A stretch of 64,000 nucleotides of DNA from assembly GCF_019134595.1 (NCBI RefSeq), contig NZ_CP077770.1, positions 3,158,501 through 3,222,500 of the forward strand, given 5' to 3'. Origin of the DNA: Pseudoalteromonas shioyasakiensis. GTDB taxonomy: Bacteria; Pseudomonadota; Gammaproteobacteria; Enterobacterales; Alteromonadaceae. The position numbers and the translations under genes were made by a program. Below the pieces are notes generated by a model. It saw only the letters and a program-made list of their open reading frames with translations, ran no database searches and had not been told where the DNA came from. This document shows, one piece after another, positions 9,847 to 18,832 of this stretch (the stretch's first letter is position 1; the number at the start of each line of letters is the position of its first letter).

Positions 9847-10221
9847 ATGAGCAATGACATTTCATCACTTCGTCAGGCATTTGCAAGCCAACGTCAATTC
9901 TATGATGATCAAAATTTCCCACGCGGTTTTGGTCGTAGTGGTCACTTCACTTTGCTAGAAGCCGACATTCTCGAGCAGCATGGTGTTGTTCTAAAGGGTT
10001 TATACAACAAAACCCTAGAACCACAAAATGAATTTCAAACTCAATTTGTTCAAGTTGTTACCGGTAACCTTGAAGCGACCAATCCAATTGAGCGCGCTTG
10101 GATCAAATACCTTAAGCAAACAACCTGTAAAACCAAGTTTCACACGTTATTTGGGCGCTCTCGTATCGCGAACCCAACAACACAAAGTGTTGAATACTAT
10201 TCTGAGCCAGACAGCCTATAA
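9847..10221 (+). CDS. maoP: MaoP (YifE family), macrodomain Ori organisation protein
   Basis: 124 aa; conserved features of the YifE/MaoP family are visible (FYDDQNFPRGFGRSGHFT, ILEQHG, ERAWIKYLK, KFHTLFGRSR). In E. coli MaoP acts with the maoS site next to its gene to impose Ori macrodomain properties. SD GAGGA precedes the ATG. It is divergent from hdfR over 90 bp. I could not identify a maoS-like site from memory. Confidence 0.9.
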   Translation: MSNDISSLRQAFASQRQFYDDQNFPRGFGRSGHFTLLEADILEQHGVVLKGLYNKTLEPQNEFQTQFVQVVTGNLEATNPIERAWIKYLKQTTCKTKFHTLFGRSRIANPTTQSVEYYSEPDSL

Positions 10222-10299
10222 GAATTTGCTTTTTTACCCTTTTAGGGTTAAAACTTGTAATAACTTTTGTTTCGCCAATAAGTTATTACAAGGCAAGCT

Positions 10300-11535
10300 G
10301 TGACTCGAAGAATATTAATAATTGAAGATACGCCAACCATTGCGCGGGTGCAAAAACACATCGCGCAGAAAGTTGGCTATGAAGCTGACATAGCTGGTAG
10401 CTTAGCTGAGGCAAAAGAGCTTATTAGCAAGCACAGTTACTTTTGTGCCGTAGTAGATTTTATTCTGCCTGATGCGCCAGCCGGTGAAGCAGTTCCTTGC
10501 ACTATCGCTGCCGACATACCGACCATTGTAATGACCGGTAATCTTGACGAAACAACGCGTAATATCGTTGAAAAACACCCCATCATTGATTACATCACCA
10601 AAGAAAATAAACAAGCCTATCAATATCTAGAAAAACAACTTGCTCGCTTACCTCGTAATGAGCAAATATTAGTATTAGTAGTCGATGATTCAGCAGCAAC
10701 ACGCCACCATATTTGTCACTTATTAAACCGTCATAAATACCAAACCATCGAAGCTGTTGATGGTGTTGATGCTTTAAAAGTACTGGCTGAAAACCCCAAA
10801 ATATCGGTGATCATTACCGATAACGAAATGCCTAACATGAATGGGGATGAGCTCTGTGTTGAAATTCGTCGTTTATATTCTAATGATGAAAAAGCCGTGA
10901 TTGGCATATCTGCACTCGATACTTTACACCTTTCGACGCGCTTTTTGAAATCTGGCGCAGACGATTACCTTCGCAAGCCATTCAACAATGAAGAGTTTTA
11001 TTGTCGGCTCAGCCAAAACGTCGACATGCTTGAAAACATCAAAACGATTCGTTTACAAGCAAACACTGATTACCTCACTAAACTGCCTAATCGCCGCTAT
11101 TTCTTTGGTGAAGCAAACAGCCACCTAAAAGCTGCAAAACTAGCAGATACCTCAGTCGCTTTAGCCATGATTGATATTGACCACTTTAAATCAATAAACG
11201 ATAACTACGGCCATGATGCCGGTGATGAGGTTCTTAAGGGATTATCGCAATGTATGGCAAAGTATTTTGAAGATAACTTAGTAGGCCGCTTTGGTGGTGA
11301 AGAATTTGCGGTCTATTTTGCTGATCAAGACCCACAAGAATCTCTGCAACGTTTAGAGAAATTCCGCTTGTTTGTTGAAAAGCACAGCTCTGAATTTAGC
11401 AAAGACCATATCAAATTTACGCTGTCGATTGGTTTTCATAATGGGCCTATTTACAGCTTAGATGAACTAATAAAACAGGCCGATTTAAAGCTTTATCAAG
11501 CAAAAGAATCTGGACGCAACAAATTAGTAAGCTAA
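10300..11535 (+). CDS. Response regulator with two receiver domains and a GGDEF (diguanylate cyclase) domain
   Basis: 411 aa from GTG. REC1 (about 4-115) has phospho-acceptor Asp53 (VVDFILPD); REC2 (about 123-245) has Asp174 (IITDNEMPNMNG) and Lys in RKPF. The GGDEF domain (about 250-411) carries an intact GGEEF (332-336) and the DxLTxLxNRR lead-in, so c-di-GMP synthesis is likely. The RxxD inhibitory site that should sit 9 to 6 residues before GGEEF is missing (F and N at those places), so product feedback is probably absent. The partner kinase is not adjacent. It ends 2 bp from convergent rarD. Confidence 0.9.
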   Translation: MTRRILIIEDTPTIARVQKHIAQKVGYEADIAGSLAEAKELISKHSYFCAVVDFILPDAPAGEAVPCTIAADIPTIVMTGNLDETTRNIVEKHPIIDYITKENKQAYQYLEKQLARLPRNEQILVLVVDDSAATRHHICHLLNRHKYQTIEAVDGVDALKVLAENPKISVIITDNEMPNMNGDELCVEIRRLYSNDEKAVIGISALDTLHLSTRFLKSGADDYLRKPFNNEEFYCRLSQNVDMLENIKTIRLQANTDYLTKLPNRRYFFGEANSHLKAAKLADTSVALAMIDIDHFKSINDNYGHDAGDEVLKGLSQCMAKYFEDNLVGRFGGEEFAVYFADQDPQESLQRLEKFRLFVEKHSSEFSKDHIKFTLSIGFHNGPIYSLDELIKQADLKLYQAKESGRNKLVS

Positions 11536-11537
11536 GC

Positions 11538-12461
11538 CTATACAGGCTTAGTTACGGCTTCTAATCGCGCTTTGCGTTGCTTACGACTTTGACGGTACGA
11601 ATCCCAGCTGAATAATGCTAAAGCACTCCAAATACACGCAAAAGTAACAACTCGCTCAGCATCAAATACCTCACCGTAAAACGCCACGGCAAGCATAAAC
11701 ATTAAACTTGGGCCTATGTACTGAAAAAAGCCAAGCGTACTGTATTGCAGACGCTTTGCTGCACCAGTAAAACATAACAGCGGTAAGGTTGTCACCACAC
11801 CGGCACTAATGAGTAACAAATTAATGTGCCAATCGTTTGCAGTTAAATCAGAGCTTGCAGAAGGCGCCATCAACCACCAGTAAATAAGTGCAACAGGTAA
11901 TAAAATAAGTGCTTCAAGCAATAACCCTGGCAATGATTCTATTGGTAACTTTTTACGTAGTAGACCATAAATAGCAAACGATCCTGCTAATGAGAAAGCA
12001 ACCACAGGGAATGAACCAAAACTCACAAGCTGTAGCAACACACCACAAAGCGCTAAGCCAACCGCAACGCCTTGCCACTTACGCAGTCGCTCACCTAAAA
12101 ACAACATACCGAGTAATACATTGAGCAGTGGATTGATGTAATAACCTAAACTGGTATCGAGCATGTGATTATTGTTCACTGCCCAAATAAATAACCCCCA
12201 GTTAAAGCCTAGTAAACTTGCTGTTATTACCAACATCAAAAGTAATTTAGGTTGTCCGAGCACCACACGAATACGCTGCCATTGATGACGAGCAGCAATA
12301 ATAAGAAGTAAAAATAACACCGACCAAATAACACGGTGCATTAAGATTTCAAAAGCAGAAATTTGCTGTAGAAACTTAAAGTAAATGGGCGCAAGGCCCC
12401 ACATAAAAAAGGCTAAACAAGCGAAAATAACGCCTTTTCGCTGCTCAATGTTGGTAGGCAT
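11538..12461 (-). CDS. rarD: RarD-type EamA-family permease
   Basis: 307 aa integral inner-membrane protein with about ten TM segments and the RarD opening (QRKGVIFACLAFFMWGLAPIYFKFL, HRVIWSV, NWGLFIWAVN, LGYYINPLLNVLLG, QYIGPSLMFMLAV). Members are DMT transporters; RarD was linked to chloramphenicol resistance, but the natural substrate is uncertain. The frame continues upstream to a TTG at 12521, but the ATG at 12461 (MPTNIEQRKG) matches family length better. Confidence 0.88.
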   Translation of the reverse strand: MPTNIEQRKGVIFACLAFFMWGLAPIYFKFLQQISAFEILMHRVIWSVLFLLLIIAARHQWQRIRVVLGQPKLLLMLVITASLLGFNWGLFIWAVNNNHMLDTSLGYYINPLLNVLLGMLFLGERLRKWQGVAVGLALCGVLLQLVSFGSFPVVAFSLAGSFAIYGLLRKKLPIESLPGLLLEALILLPVALIYWWLMAPSASSDLTANDWHINLLLISAGVVTTLPLLCFTGAAKRLQYSTLGFFQYIGPSLMFMLAVAFYGEVFDAERVVTFACIWSALALFSWDSYRQSRKQRKARLEAVTKPV

Positions 12462-12686
12462 AAGTTTGGCTTTATAGTTTAAAAACGCTATTTTACGCCC
12501 CCTAAGCAGTGACGCAACCAAAACGCGCTAAATAAACCCGTGTATTTACTTCTTAAAAGGGACTGCCATTGTTGCAAAGTAACGCCTGAATATTAAGCAC
12601 CTGTGAAACGCTGAATTCTGCATTTTGAGGTGGTTTGGGTATATTGCTAAAGACATCGCTATAAAAAACCACTAAAATGCTCGGCG

Positions 12687-14510
12687 ATGAATACCAATAC
12701 CGCAACGTCCAACACACCCGTTCGATCACCACAAGCCGTACTCAAACAAGTGTTTGGTTACAAGGACTTTCGTGATGGCCAAGAAGCGATTATAGCCGCA
12801 GCGCTAGACGGACAAGACTCGCTTGTTCTCCTACCAACGGGTGGAGGCAAATCATTATGCTATCAAGTACCAGCATTGATCCTTGATGGTGTGACTGTGG
12901 TTATCTCGCCGCTTATTTCCTTGATGCAAGACCAAGTTGCCCAACTAAGAGCACTTGGCGTGCAAGCGGCATATATCAATAACAGCCTGCCTTTTGAAGA
13001 GCAGCAAGCTGTTTATCAGCAATTGCACTATGGGCAAATTAAGCTGTTATATGTTGCACCAGAAAAAGTACTGCAACACGAATTTTTAGAACGCTTAAGT
13101 CATCTAAAACTCGCACTTTTTGCAATTGATGAAGCCCACTGTGTGTCGCATTGGGGTCATGACTTTAGGCCACATTACTGTCGGCTCAACGAGTTAAAGC
13201 AACGCTTTATGCATGTACCCATGATGGCCCTTACAGCAACAGCAGATAAAGCAACTCGTTACGATATTATTGAACAGCTTCAGCTTAACCACCCTTACGT
13301 GCACACAGGCAGCTTCGATAGACCTAACATTCGATACACCATAGAAGAAAAATTCAAACCTATGGTGCAACTGCTTCGCTATTTAAAAGAGCAGCAGAAT
13401 CAAAGCGGCATTATTTACTGCACCAGTCGTAAACGGGTTGACGATGTTGCTGAAAAACTTGCTGATGCAGGTTTTAATACCGCAGCCTATCATGCAGGAA
13501 TGAGTAACGAGCAGCGCCAATTTGTGCAATCGGGCTTTGCCCGAGACGATATTCAAATTGTGGTTGCGACCGTTGCCTTTGGCATGGGGATTAATAAACC
13601 AAACGTACGTTTTGTGGTGCATTACGATATTCCAAAAAGCATTGAGGCCTATTACCAAGAAACCGGTCGTGCAGGCCGTGATGGTCTGGCTGCAGAAGCG
13701 ATTATGTATTTTGATCCGGCAGACATAGGCCGCGTACGCCGCTTTTTTGAAGACATTGAAGACGAGCAGCGACGCCGCGTTGAAGAGCAGCGTTTTAATG
13801 CGATGGCAAGCTTCGCCGAAGCACAAACATGCCGCAGACAAATTTTGCTCAATTATTTCAGTGAATATAAGCGCGAAACCTGTGGCAACTGTGATATTTG
13901 CTTAAACCCACCTACTAGCTTTGATGGCACACTTGTCGCGCAACAAGCCTTGTCATGTGTGTATCGTGCTGAGCAACGTTTTGGTATTGGCTATATCGTT
14001 GAGTTACTTCGCGGTGCAAACACTAGCCGCATTCGAGATAACAATCACCACCAGCTAAGCACCTATGGCATAGGTAAAGAGCACAGTGTAGAGTTTTGGC
14101 TGAGTATTTTAAGGCAGCTTATCCATCAAGGATTATTAAGCCAAGATATTACCCAAGGTTCTTCATTACGCTTAACCGAAGCCGCTCGTGCGGTTCTTAA
14201 AAGTGAATATGCACTGCAACTTGCTGAACCTCGCTTACAAGCTAAGCACGTTTACCAAGACAAACTCGCTCAGTTTAATTACGATAAAAAGCTATTTGCG
14301 AAATTACGCGCTTTACGTAAAGAGTTGGCAGATGCCGATGATGTACCACCTTATGTGGTATTCAATGATAAAACCCTCGCTGAAATGGCGCAGCTCATGC
14401 CAACCAACGACAGTGAGTTTTTAAAGGTGTCAGGTGTTGGTTTCACTAAACTCAATAAGTACGGCGCACCGTTTTTAAATACCATTCGCGACTATCTTGC
14501 CACCAATTAG
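12687..14510 (+). CDS. recQ: ATP-dependent DNA helicase RecQ
   Basis: 607 aa (E. coli 609). Superfamily 2 3'-5' helicase for recombination and repair. Visible: FGYKDFRDGQ (Q-motif region), Walker A TGGGKS (51-56), DEAH (148-151), the aromatic-rich loop SHWGHDFRPHY, the C lobe with VATVAFGMGINKPNVRFV and QETGRAGRDG, the zinc domain with four Cys (C-RRQ ... CGNCDIC), winged helix, and a C-terminal HRDC domain (about 530-607). Complete. The next gene is 7 bp away and probably co-transcribed. Confidence 0.97.
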   Translation: MNTNTATSNTPVRSPQAVLKQVFGYKDFRDGQEAIIAAALDGQDSLVLLPTGGGKSLCYQVPALILDGVTVVISPLISLMQDQVAQLRALGVQAAYINNSLPFEEQQAVYQQLHYGQIKLLYVAPEKVLQHEFLERLSHLKLALFAIDEAHCVSHWGHDFRPHYCRLNELKQRFMHVPMMALTATADKATRYDIIEQLQLNHPYVHTGSFDRPNIRYTIEEKFKPMVQLLRYLKEQQNQSGIIYCTSRKRVDDVAEKLADAGFNTAAYHAGMSNEQRQFVQSGFARDDIQIVVATVAFGMGINKPNVRFVVHYDIPKSIEAYYQETGRAGRDGLAAEAIMYFDPADIGRVRRFFEDIEDEQRRRVEEQRFNAMASFAEAQTCRRQILLNYFSEYKRETCGNCDICLNPPTSFDGTLVAQQALSCVYRAEQRFGIGYIVELLRGANTSRIRDNNHHQLSTYGIGKEHSVEFWLSILRQLIHQGLLSQDITQGSSLRLTEAARAVLKSEYALQLAEPRLQAKHVYQDKLAQFNYDKKLFAKLRALRKELADADDVPPYVVFNDKTLAEMAQLMPTNDSEFLKVSGVGFTKLNKYGAPFLNTIRDYLATN

Positions 14511-14517
14511 GACTGCT

Positions 14518-14814
14518 ATGACTGAACTAACCTATGATGCCGAGCATGAGATTATCCTCATAACGTCGAGTGAGCTTCCACACGATGAAGACTTTGAACT
14601 TTGGGCAACCCTTTTCTTGCACGCGCCAGCCATAACAACCGCCGACTTTGATGCTGGTGCTGATCGTCATCAATTACGCTTTCACTTTACAGATCATAGT
14701 TTTAATCTAAACTTTGAACATTATAGTGAAAGTATTTGGATCAATGCTGAGGGCGTTGAAGCCAGCGCAGTTTTACCACAACTTCATCAGTATTTAGTCG
14801 CGCAATTACAATAA
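14518..14814 (+). CDS. Small acidic protein, probably DUF3630 family
   Basis: 98 aa from the ATG at 14518, chosen because AGGA overlaps the recQ stop 5 bases before it; an upstream start at 14497 would overlap recQ. The protein is acidic, without signal peptide or TM, with a motif FELWATLFL in the middle. I recall DUF3630 proteins at this place next to recQ in Shewanella-like genomes. Function unknown; the spacing suggests coupling with recQ. Confidence 0.72.
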   Translation: MTELTYDAEHEIILITSSELPHDEDFELWATLFLHAPAITTADFDAGADRHQLRFHFTDHSFNLNFEHYSESIWINAEGVEASAVLPQLHQYLVAQLQ

Positions 14815-14881
14815 TAAGCTAGACATTTTCCCACGCTTAGTATGTAGTAGTTGCACAGGACATACTCAACTAAGGGTGTAA

Positions 14882-16597
14882 ATGGGATTTAAGCAGTCGT
14901 ACTTTGTTGCTAGGTTAATAACACTATTACCAATCTGTATAGCAGCCAATGTTCATGCAGAGCAGTTATTCACTGACGATAATAATTATTGTCAAAACCA
15001 ACGCACGCTTAAATCACAAGATAATAACTTACGCCGCCAGCTCGATGCCGATAACCCACTCCCCGATGCCGCTAATAACCGTAAAATAGTCTCTATTGAA
15101 CTTGAACAGCTGAACGTCTTTAACACTGAGCTAGAAGAGGAAAACAACTTTTTATTCCGCTTTGCCAATCGCGCTCACATGACTACAGAGCCTAATGTAA
15201 TACACAGCGTTTTATTGTTTGAAGAAGGTGATGCTTACAATCCACGTAAATTGCTAGAGTCAGAGCGATTACTGCGTAAACAAGGCTACTTGTATGATGC
15301 ACGTATCAACGCAAAGCTCGATTGTGATGGCAACGTGCATGTAAAAGTCATTACGCGCGATCTGTGGACCTTATTACCTGAAATAAGCTTTAGCCGCAGT
15401 GGCGGAGAAAATGAGTCGAGTATTGGCTTTCGTGAATCTAACTTTTTAGGCTGGGGTAAACGAGTGTCGTTTAGTCGCACCCGTGATGCTGACCGCACAG
15501 GTTACCTGTTTGTGTATGACGATCCGCATATATTCTCTAGCCGTTATCAAGGCCGTTTAGAATATTCAGATAACGATGACGGTAAACGTCATTATCTCGA
15601 TGTAAGCTATCCTTTTTTCTCGATTGATACGCCCTACAGTTACGGTGTTACAAGTTACTCAGATCAGCGCCGAGAGTCACTTTACTATCGCGGCGATGTA
15701 GTTAGCGAATTTGAGCAAAAAACCTTATTAAACCGCGCTTACTTTGGTCATTCATCACAACTTGGTAATAGTTGGACTCAGCGTATTAAGCTTGGCATCG
15801 AAAACCGCGAAGAAACCTTTCGAGAAACGTCATTCACGCGCTTCCCTATCGCTGAAGATAGAACGCTGAGCTATCCTTATGTTAGTGGTCAATGGTTTGA
15901 AGATCACTACGTTAAGGTTAGAAACTTCGATAGTATCTACCGTACTGAAGATTTAAATCTTGGTTGGAATATCCATGCCTTACTCGGTTATTCGAGTAAA
16001 GATTTTAGCGACGATGCTAGCCGTACTATTTATTCGTTATCTTTATCAAAAGCGCATTACTCTGGAGATAACCAGTTATGGCGCTTTAAAGCAGACCTTG
16101 ATGGCTACTGGAATGAAGAAACCGATGATGTCGAAAACCTATTCGCTAGCACGCAGCTACAGTATTATCTCAATACCACACTAAGGCAAAGCTGGTACGC
16201 CAAAGTACGCTTACAATATGCTGAAAACCTCACTGCTGATAAACAGCTGACTATTGGTGGTGAAAATGGCCTGCGTGGTTACCCGCTTGACTACCAAGTA
16301 GGCGACCGCAGCTTTTTAGTGACTTTAGAAAAACGCTACTACTGGGAATATGACTTACTGCAATTGTTTAAAGTGGGTGGTGCCGCGTTTTATGATATTG
16401 GTAGAGCCTGGTATAACGACAAAGACAATGGTGCCAATGGTAACGTACTACAAAATGTAGGCGTAGGCCTGCGCTTAGCACCAAGCCGTGCCAATGCCGG
16501 TACGGTTATTCACCTAGATATTGCCGCACCTATTAACAAACAAGATGACGATATTGACTCTGTGCAATGGCTAGTAACGGTTAAAAATACTTTTTAA
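14882..16597 (+). CDS. Omp85-superfamily outer-membrane protein with a single POTRA-like domain
   Basis: 571 aa. Signal peptide ending in VHAEQ (about 1-26), a low-complexity Asn/Asp segment, one POTRA-like unit (about 68-160: KIVSIELEQLNVF ... FEEGDAYNPRKLLESERLLRKQGYLYDARI), then a 16-strand-type beta barrel with the L6 motif LRGY (464-467; family form VRGY) and a C-terminal Phe. BamA has five POTRAs and TamA three, so it is neither. It could assemble or secrete a partner, but no adjacent TpsA or lipase gene is seen. Function open. Confidence 0.78.
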   Translation: MGFKQSYFVARLITLLPICIAANVHAEQLFTDDNNYCQNQRTLKSQDNNLRRQLDADNPLPDAANNRKIVSIELEQLNVFNTELEEENNFLFRFANRAHMTTEPNVIHSVLLFEEGDAYNPRKLLESERLLRKQGYLYDARINAKLDCDGNVHVKVITRDLWTLLPEISFSRSGGENESSIGFRESNFLGWGKRVSFSRTRDADRTGYLFVYDDPHIFSSRYQGRLEYSDNDDGKRHYLDVSYPFFSIDTPYSYGVTSYSDQRRESLYYRGDVVSEFEQKTLLNRAYFGHSSQLGNSWTQRIKLGIENREETFRETSFTRFPIAEDRTLSYPYVSGQWFEDHYVKVRNFDSIYRTEDLNLGWNIHALLGYSSKDFSDDASRTIYSLSLSKAHYSGDNQLWRFKADLDGYWNEETDDVENLFASTQLQYYLNTTLRQSWYAKVRLQYAENLTADKQLTIGGENGLRGYPLDYQVGDRSFLVTLEKRYYWEYDLLQLFKVGGAAFYDIGRAWYNDKDNGANGNVLQNVGVGLRLAPSRANAGTVIHLDIAAPINKQDDDIDSVQWLVTVKNTF

Positions 16598-16661
16598 AGT
16601 AGTGTTATTGTTTAGCTAAAAAGCTAAAATCGATACGTCAATTATTAACTTGGGAACCCTT

Positions 16662-17222
16662 TTGGACTTCGTCGAATTCTTTAACGAGCAATATCATTTA
16701 ATCGTGACTGTTATCGCGGTTTTGCTCTACCCGCTACTGCGTAAAACCACCAAAAAGCTGCTGTTAAAAGCAATTAAAGGCAAGGCTGATCCGCATCGCG
16801 AATACCGCGCTGAGCTGTTGCTCAATATCATTCTTGCCATTGTTATGCTGTGTTTAGTGCTAGTTTTTTGGGGTATAGAATTACGCGGCTTATTAGTACT
16901 TGGCTCATCAATTTTTGCCATGTTAGGTGTCGCGCTTTTTGCCGCCTGGTCGTTACTAAGTAACCTAACAGCCTTCTTGTTGATGTTTATTCAAAACGAC
17001 TGCCGTGTTGGCTTTTGGGTGAGAGTAATTGACGGTGCAAATTTCTTAGAAGGCCGCATTATCGAAATGGGCTTGATGAATGTCGTACTTGAGCATGTTG
17101 ATGGTCACAAAGTGATTTACCCAAACAACATCTTTGTCACCCGCCCTGTAATGGTGTTAAAGACCCCACCTACAGCGACTAAAGCGCCAACCATAAAACG
17201 TATTTTAGGCCCCAAAAAGTAA
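16662..17222 (+). CDS. Small MscS-family mechanosensitive channel-like protein
   Basis: About 186 aa from TTG at 16662 (GGGA 6 bases upstream); another TTG at 16650 overlaps that SD, so the start is uncertain. Three hydrophobic segments (about residues 10-26, 45-66, 72-105) are followed by an MscS beta-domain-like stretch (RVGFWVRV, EGRIIEMGLMNVVLEHVDG, VIYPNNIFVTRPV). It is much shorter than MscS because the C-terminal alpha/beta domain is reduced to a basic tail. Likely an inner-membrane channel; gating is not proven. Confidence 0.72.
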   Translation: MDFVEFFNEQYHLIVTVIAVLLYPLLRKTTKKLLLKAIKGKADPHREYRAELLLNIILAIVMLCLVLVFWGIELRGLLVLGSSIFAMLGVALFAAWSLLSNLTAFLLMFIQNDCRVGFWVRVIDGANFLEGRIIEMGLMNVVLEHVDGHKVIYPNNIFVTRPVMVLKTPPTATKAPTIKRILGPKK

Positions 17223-17247
17223 CGGCTTAAAGTTAACGAGATGCTTG

Positions 17248-17415
17248 TTAAAAAGGTGCTATTTTTCTGCTTCCATAGGCGATTAATATAAAACTAAATA
17301 AAATGACTAAAGGGTGAAATAACAAAGTATGAACAACACTTTGCTCAGTAAAAAAGCCGTGCGTAAGTGAAACAGCAAGCGTAATTAAGCCTGTGTAAAA
17401 TAGAAATATTTTCAT
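17248..17415 (-). CDS. Small two-TM membrane protein, unknown
   Basis: 55 aa beginning MKIFLFYTGLITLAV. The start at 17415 is chosen for a strong SD (AAGGA, 6 bases before). Two hydrophobic segments (about 2-17 and 33-49) are joined by a short polar loop. The tail RKIAPF is basic. I recognise no family. It is convergent with the MscS-like gene, and a MITE-like element lies just upstream. Confidence 0.5.
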   Translation of the reverse strand: MKIFLFYTGLITLAVSLTHGFFTEQSVVHTLLFHPLVILFSFILIAYGSRKIAPF

Positions 17416-17452
17416 CTTTGATCCTTTAGTCATTGTTGCGACAATTCAGTAA

Positions 17453-17612
17453 TACCAATTCGCTTAATTAAGTAGTCTATTTTGAGGCAAGAAAACCTTG
17501 TTGATAACAAGGCAAAAATTTCGTTATTTAGTTGTTCTAAATGAGAAATTTTTAACGCAGGTAGCGACAGGTTTAATCCCTCAAAATGATTAAGTATTAT
17601 TGCGGATTGGTA
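17453..17612. mobile_element. MITE-like palindromic repeat element (160 bp)
   Basis: The ends are inverted and imperfect: TACCAATTCGC at the left, and GCGGATTGGTA at the right, whose complement reads TACCAATCCGC. Inside are a perfect hairpin CCTTGTT-gat-AACAAGG (17496-17512) and a large arm pair AAAATTTC ... GAAATTTT around 17515-17552. There is no coding capacity. A copy reduced to its two ends occurs at 59647-59676. Together these show a short non-autonomous mobile element or its relic. Confidence 0.75.
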
Positions 17613-17680
17613 TAAGTAAAAAAACTATAAACCTTGTACTTGCTCTAAGGTCAAGTAATAGATGCGGGCAGGCAGATACA

Positions 17681-17709
17681 AAAAAGCCAAACAGATAGTT
17701 TGGCTTTTT
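17681..17709. terminator. Bidirectional terminator after the rimK operon
   Basis: Stem GCCAAAC / GTTTGGC (17686-17692 with 17698-17704), five A before and five T after. It is placed 19 bp beyond the stop of the AstE/AspA-like gene on the minus strand. Confidence 0.88.
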
Positions 17710-17727
17710 GAATTACAGAATAGGCTA

Positions 17728-18786
17728 TTAGTTATTTAAATCTGCGGTCTTTAACTCGTCTTCAATATCACTTATTTCATCAATAAAGTTTTCGAGCTGT
17801 TGCTCAACTAGGCTGTTAGCGTGAGCAAAGTAAGCAAGGTGGAATACGGCATCCCCCTCGTTTACAAGCGGCATAGTTTGCTGACCAATCACAATACCAC
17901 TTCGCGGCGCGAGTAGTTCAAGTTCAGCATCACCAAGTGGGCTGCTTATATAAGCGAGAACCTGCCCTTTCATTACTCGCTCACCCAGTGATACTTGTGC
18001 ACGAACAATACCGTCAACTTCGGCACGTATCCAACTCGTCGAGCTTGCAATAATCGGCTCTGGTAGCTTTTTAGCACGCTTACCGCGCACCATTTTTAAA
18101 TGGCGCATCACATAGTCAACACCTTGCACACCTGCAGCAATAGCAATTGGGTCAAAGCGCAGCGCTTCACCGGCTTCGTAGGTAATAACGGGTATGCCTA
18201 AATTGGCCGCTTCACTGCGTAATGAACCATTTCGAAGTGACGCATCAATCACTGCTGGAGTGCCAAATGCTTTTGCCATGGCTGCCGTTGCAGGGTCGCT
18301 CAAATTAGCGCGAATTTGCGGCAAGTTAGTTCGGTGAATTGCCCCTGTGTGTAAATCAATAATATGCGTACAATGCATCGCCACTTGAGTAAAAAACGCA
18401 TTCGCCATTCGCCCAGCTAACGAGCCACGCGTTGAGCCCGGAAAACTGCGGTTCATGTCACGACGGTCTGGTAAGTAGCGTGACTTATGAATAAAACCAA
18501 ACACATTCACAATCGGTACCGCAATAATAGTACCGCGCAATTGCTCAGGATCGATTTTAGCAAGCAACTGCCTAACAACCTCAACACCATTGAGCTCATC
18601 ACCGTGAATTGCAGCACACACCATTAATACAGGTCCTTGCTGCACACCATTGACGACTTCAATTGGAATATTTAACGGCGAGTGGGTGTAAAGCTTGGCA
18701 GCTTCAATTGCAAATGTTTTACGTTCGCCAACACCCACCGTATCGCCTAAAATTGAAAACGGTGTATTTTTCTTAACCTTAGCCAC
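17728..18786 (-). CDS. Succinylglutamate desuccinylase/aspartoacylase-family metallopeptidase (M14-like)
   Basis: 352 aa. Zinc-site motifs of the AstE/AspA family are visible: HGDELNGVEV (His and Glu ligands), DLHTG with the third ligand, a Glu in ITYEAGEA as likely base, and a C-terminal beta domain (WIRAEVDGIVRAQVSLGERVMKG). Cytoplasmic. It is last in an operon with rimK and a RimB-like gene, so a role in trimming or recycling glutamyl or other amide-linked products is an inference. It is unlikely to be arginine-catabolic AstE, because no ast genes are near. Confidence 0.85.
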   Translation of the reverse strand: MAKVKKNTPFSILGDTVGVGERKTFAIEAAKLYTHSPLNIPIEVVNGVQQGPVLMVCAAIHGDELNGVEVVRQLLAKIDPEQLRGTIIAVPIVNVFGFIHKSRYLPDRRDMNRSFPGSTRGSLAGRMANAFFTQVAMHCTHIIDLHTGAIHRTNLPQIRANLSDPATAAMAKAFGTPAVIDASLRNGSLRSEAANLGIPVITYEAGEALRFDPIAIAAGVQGVDYVMRHLKMVRGKRAKKLPEPIIASSTSWIRAEVDGIVRAQVSLGERVMKGQVLAYISSPLGDAELELLAPRSGIVIGQQTMPLVNEGDAVFHLAYFAHANSLVEQQLENFIDEISDIEDELKTADLNN

Positions 18787-18832
18787 GCACTTTTCCTTTT
18801 AATAGAGCGCTTATTTTCCTATGGGTAAAGGC

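Noticed and set aside
10222..10299. Terminator after maoP (ACCCTTTTAGGGT)
   Set aside because: Four-base stem only and no T run after it.
13383..13841. 152-aa minus-strand frame inside recQ
   Set aside because: It lies fully inside the RecQ helicase core, which is intact; the frame has no SD and no family pattern.
16611..16628. TTTAGCT/AGCTAAA hairpin as terminator of the Omp85 gene
   Set aside because: AT-rich 7-bp stem without T tail; not convincing.
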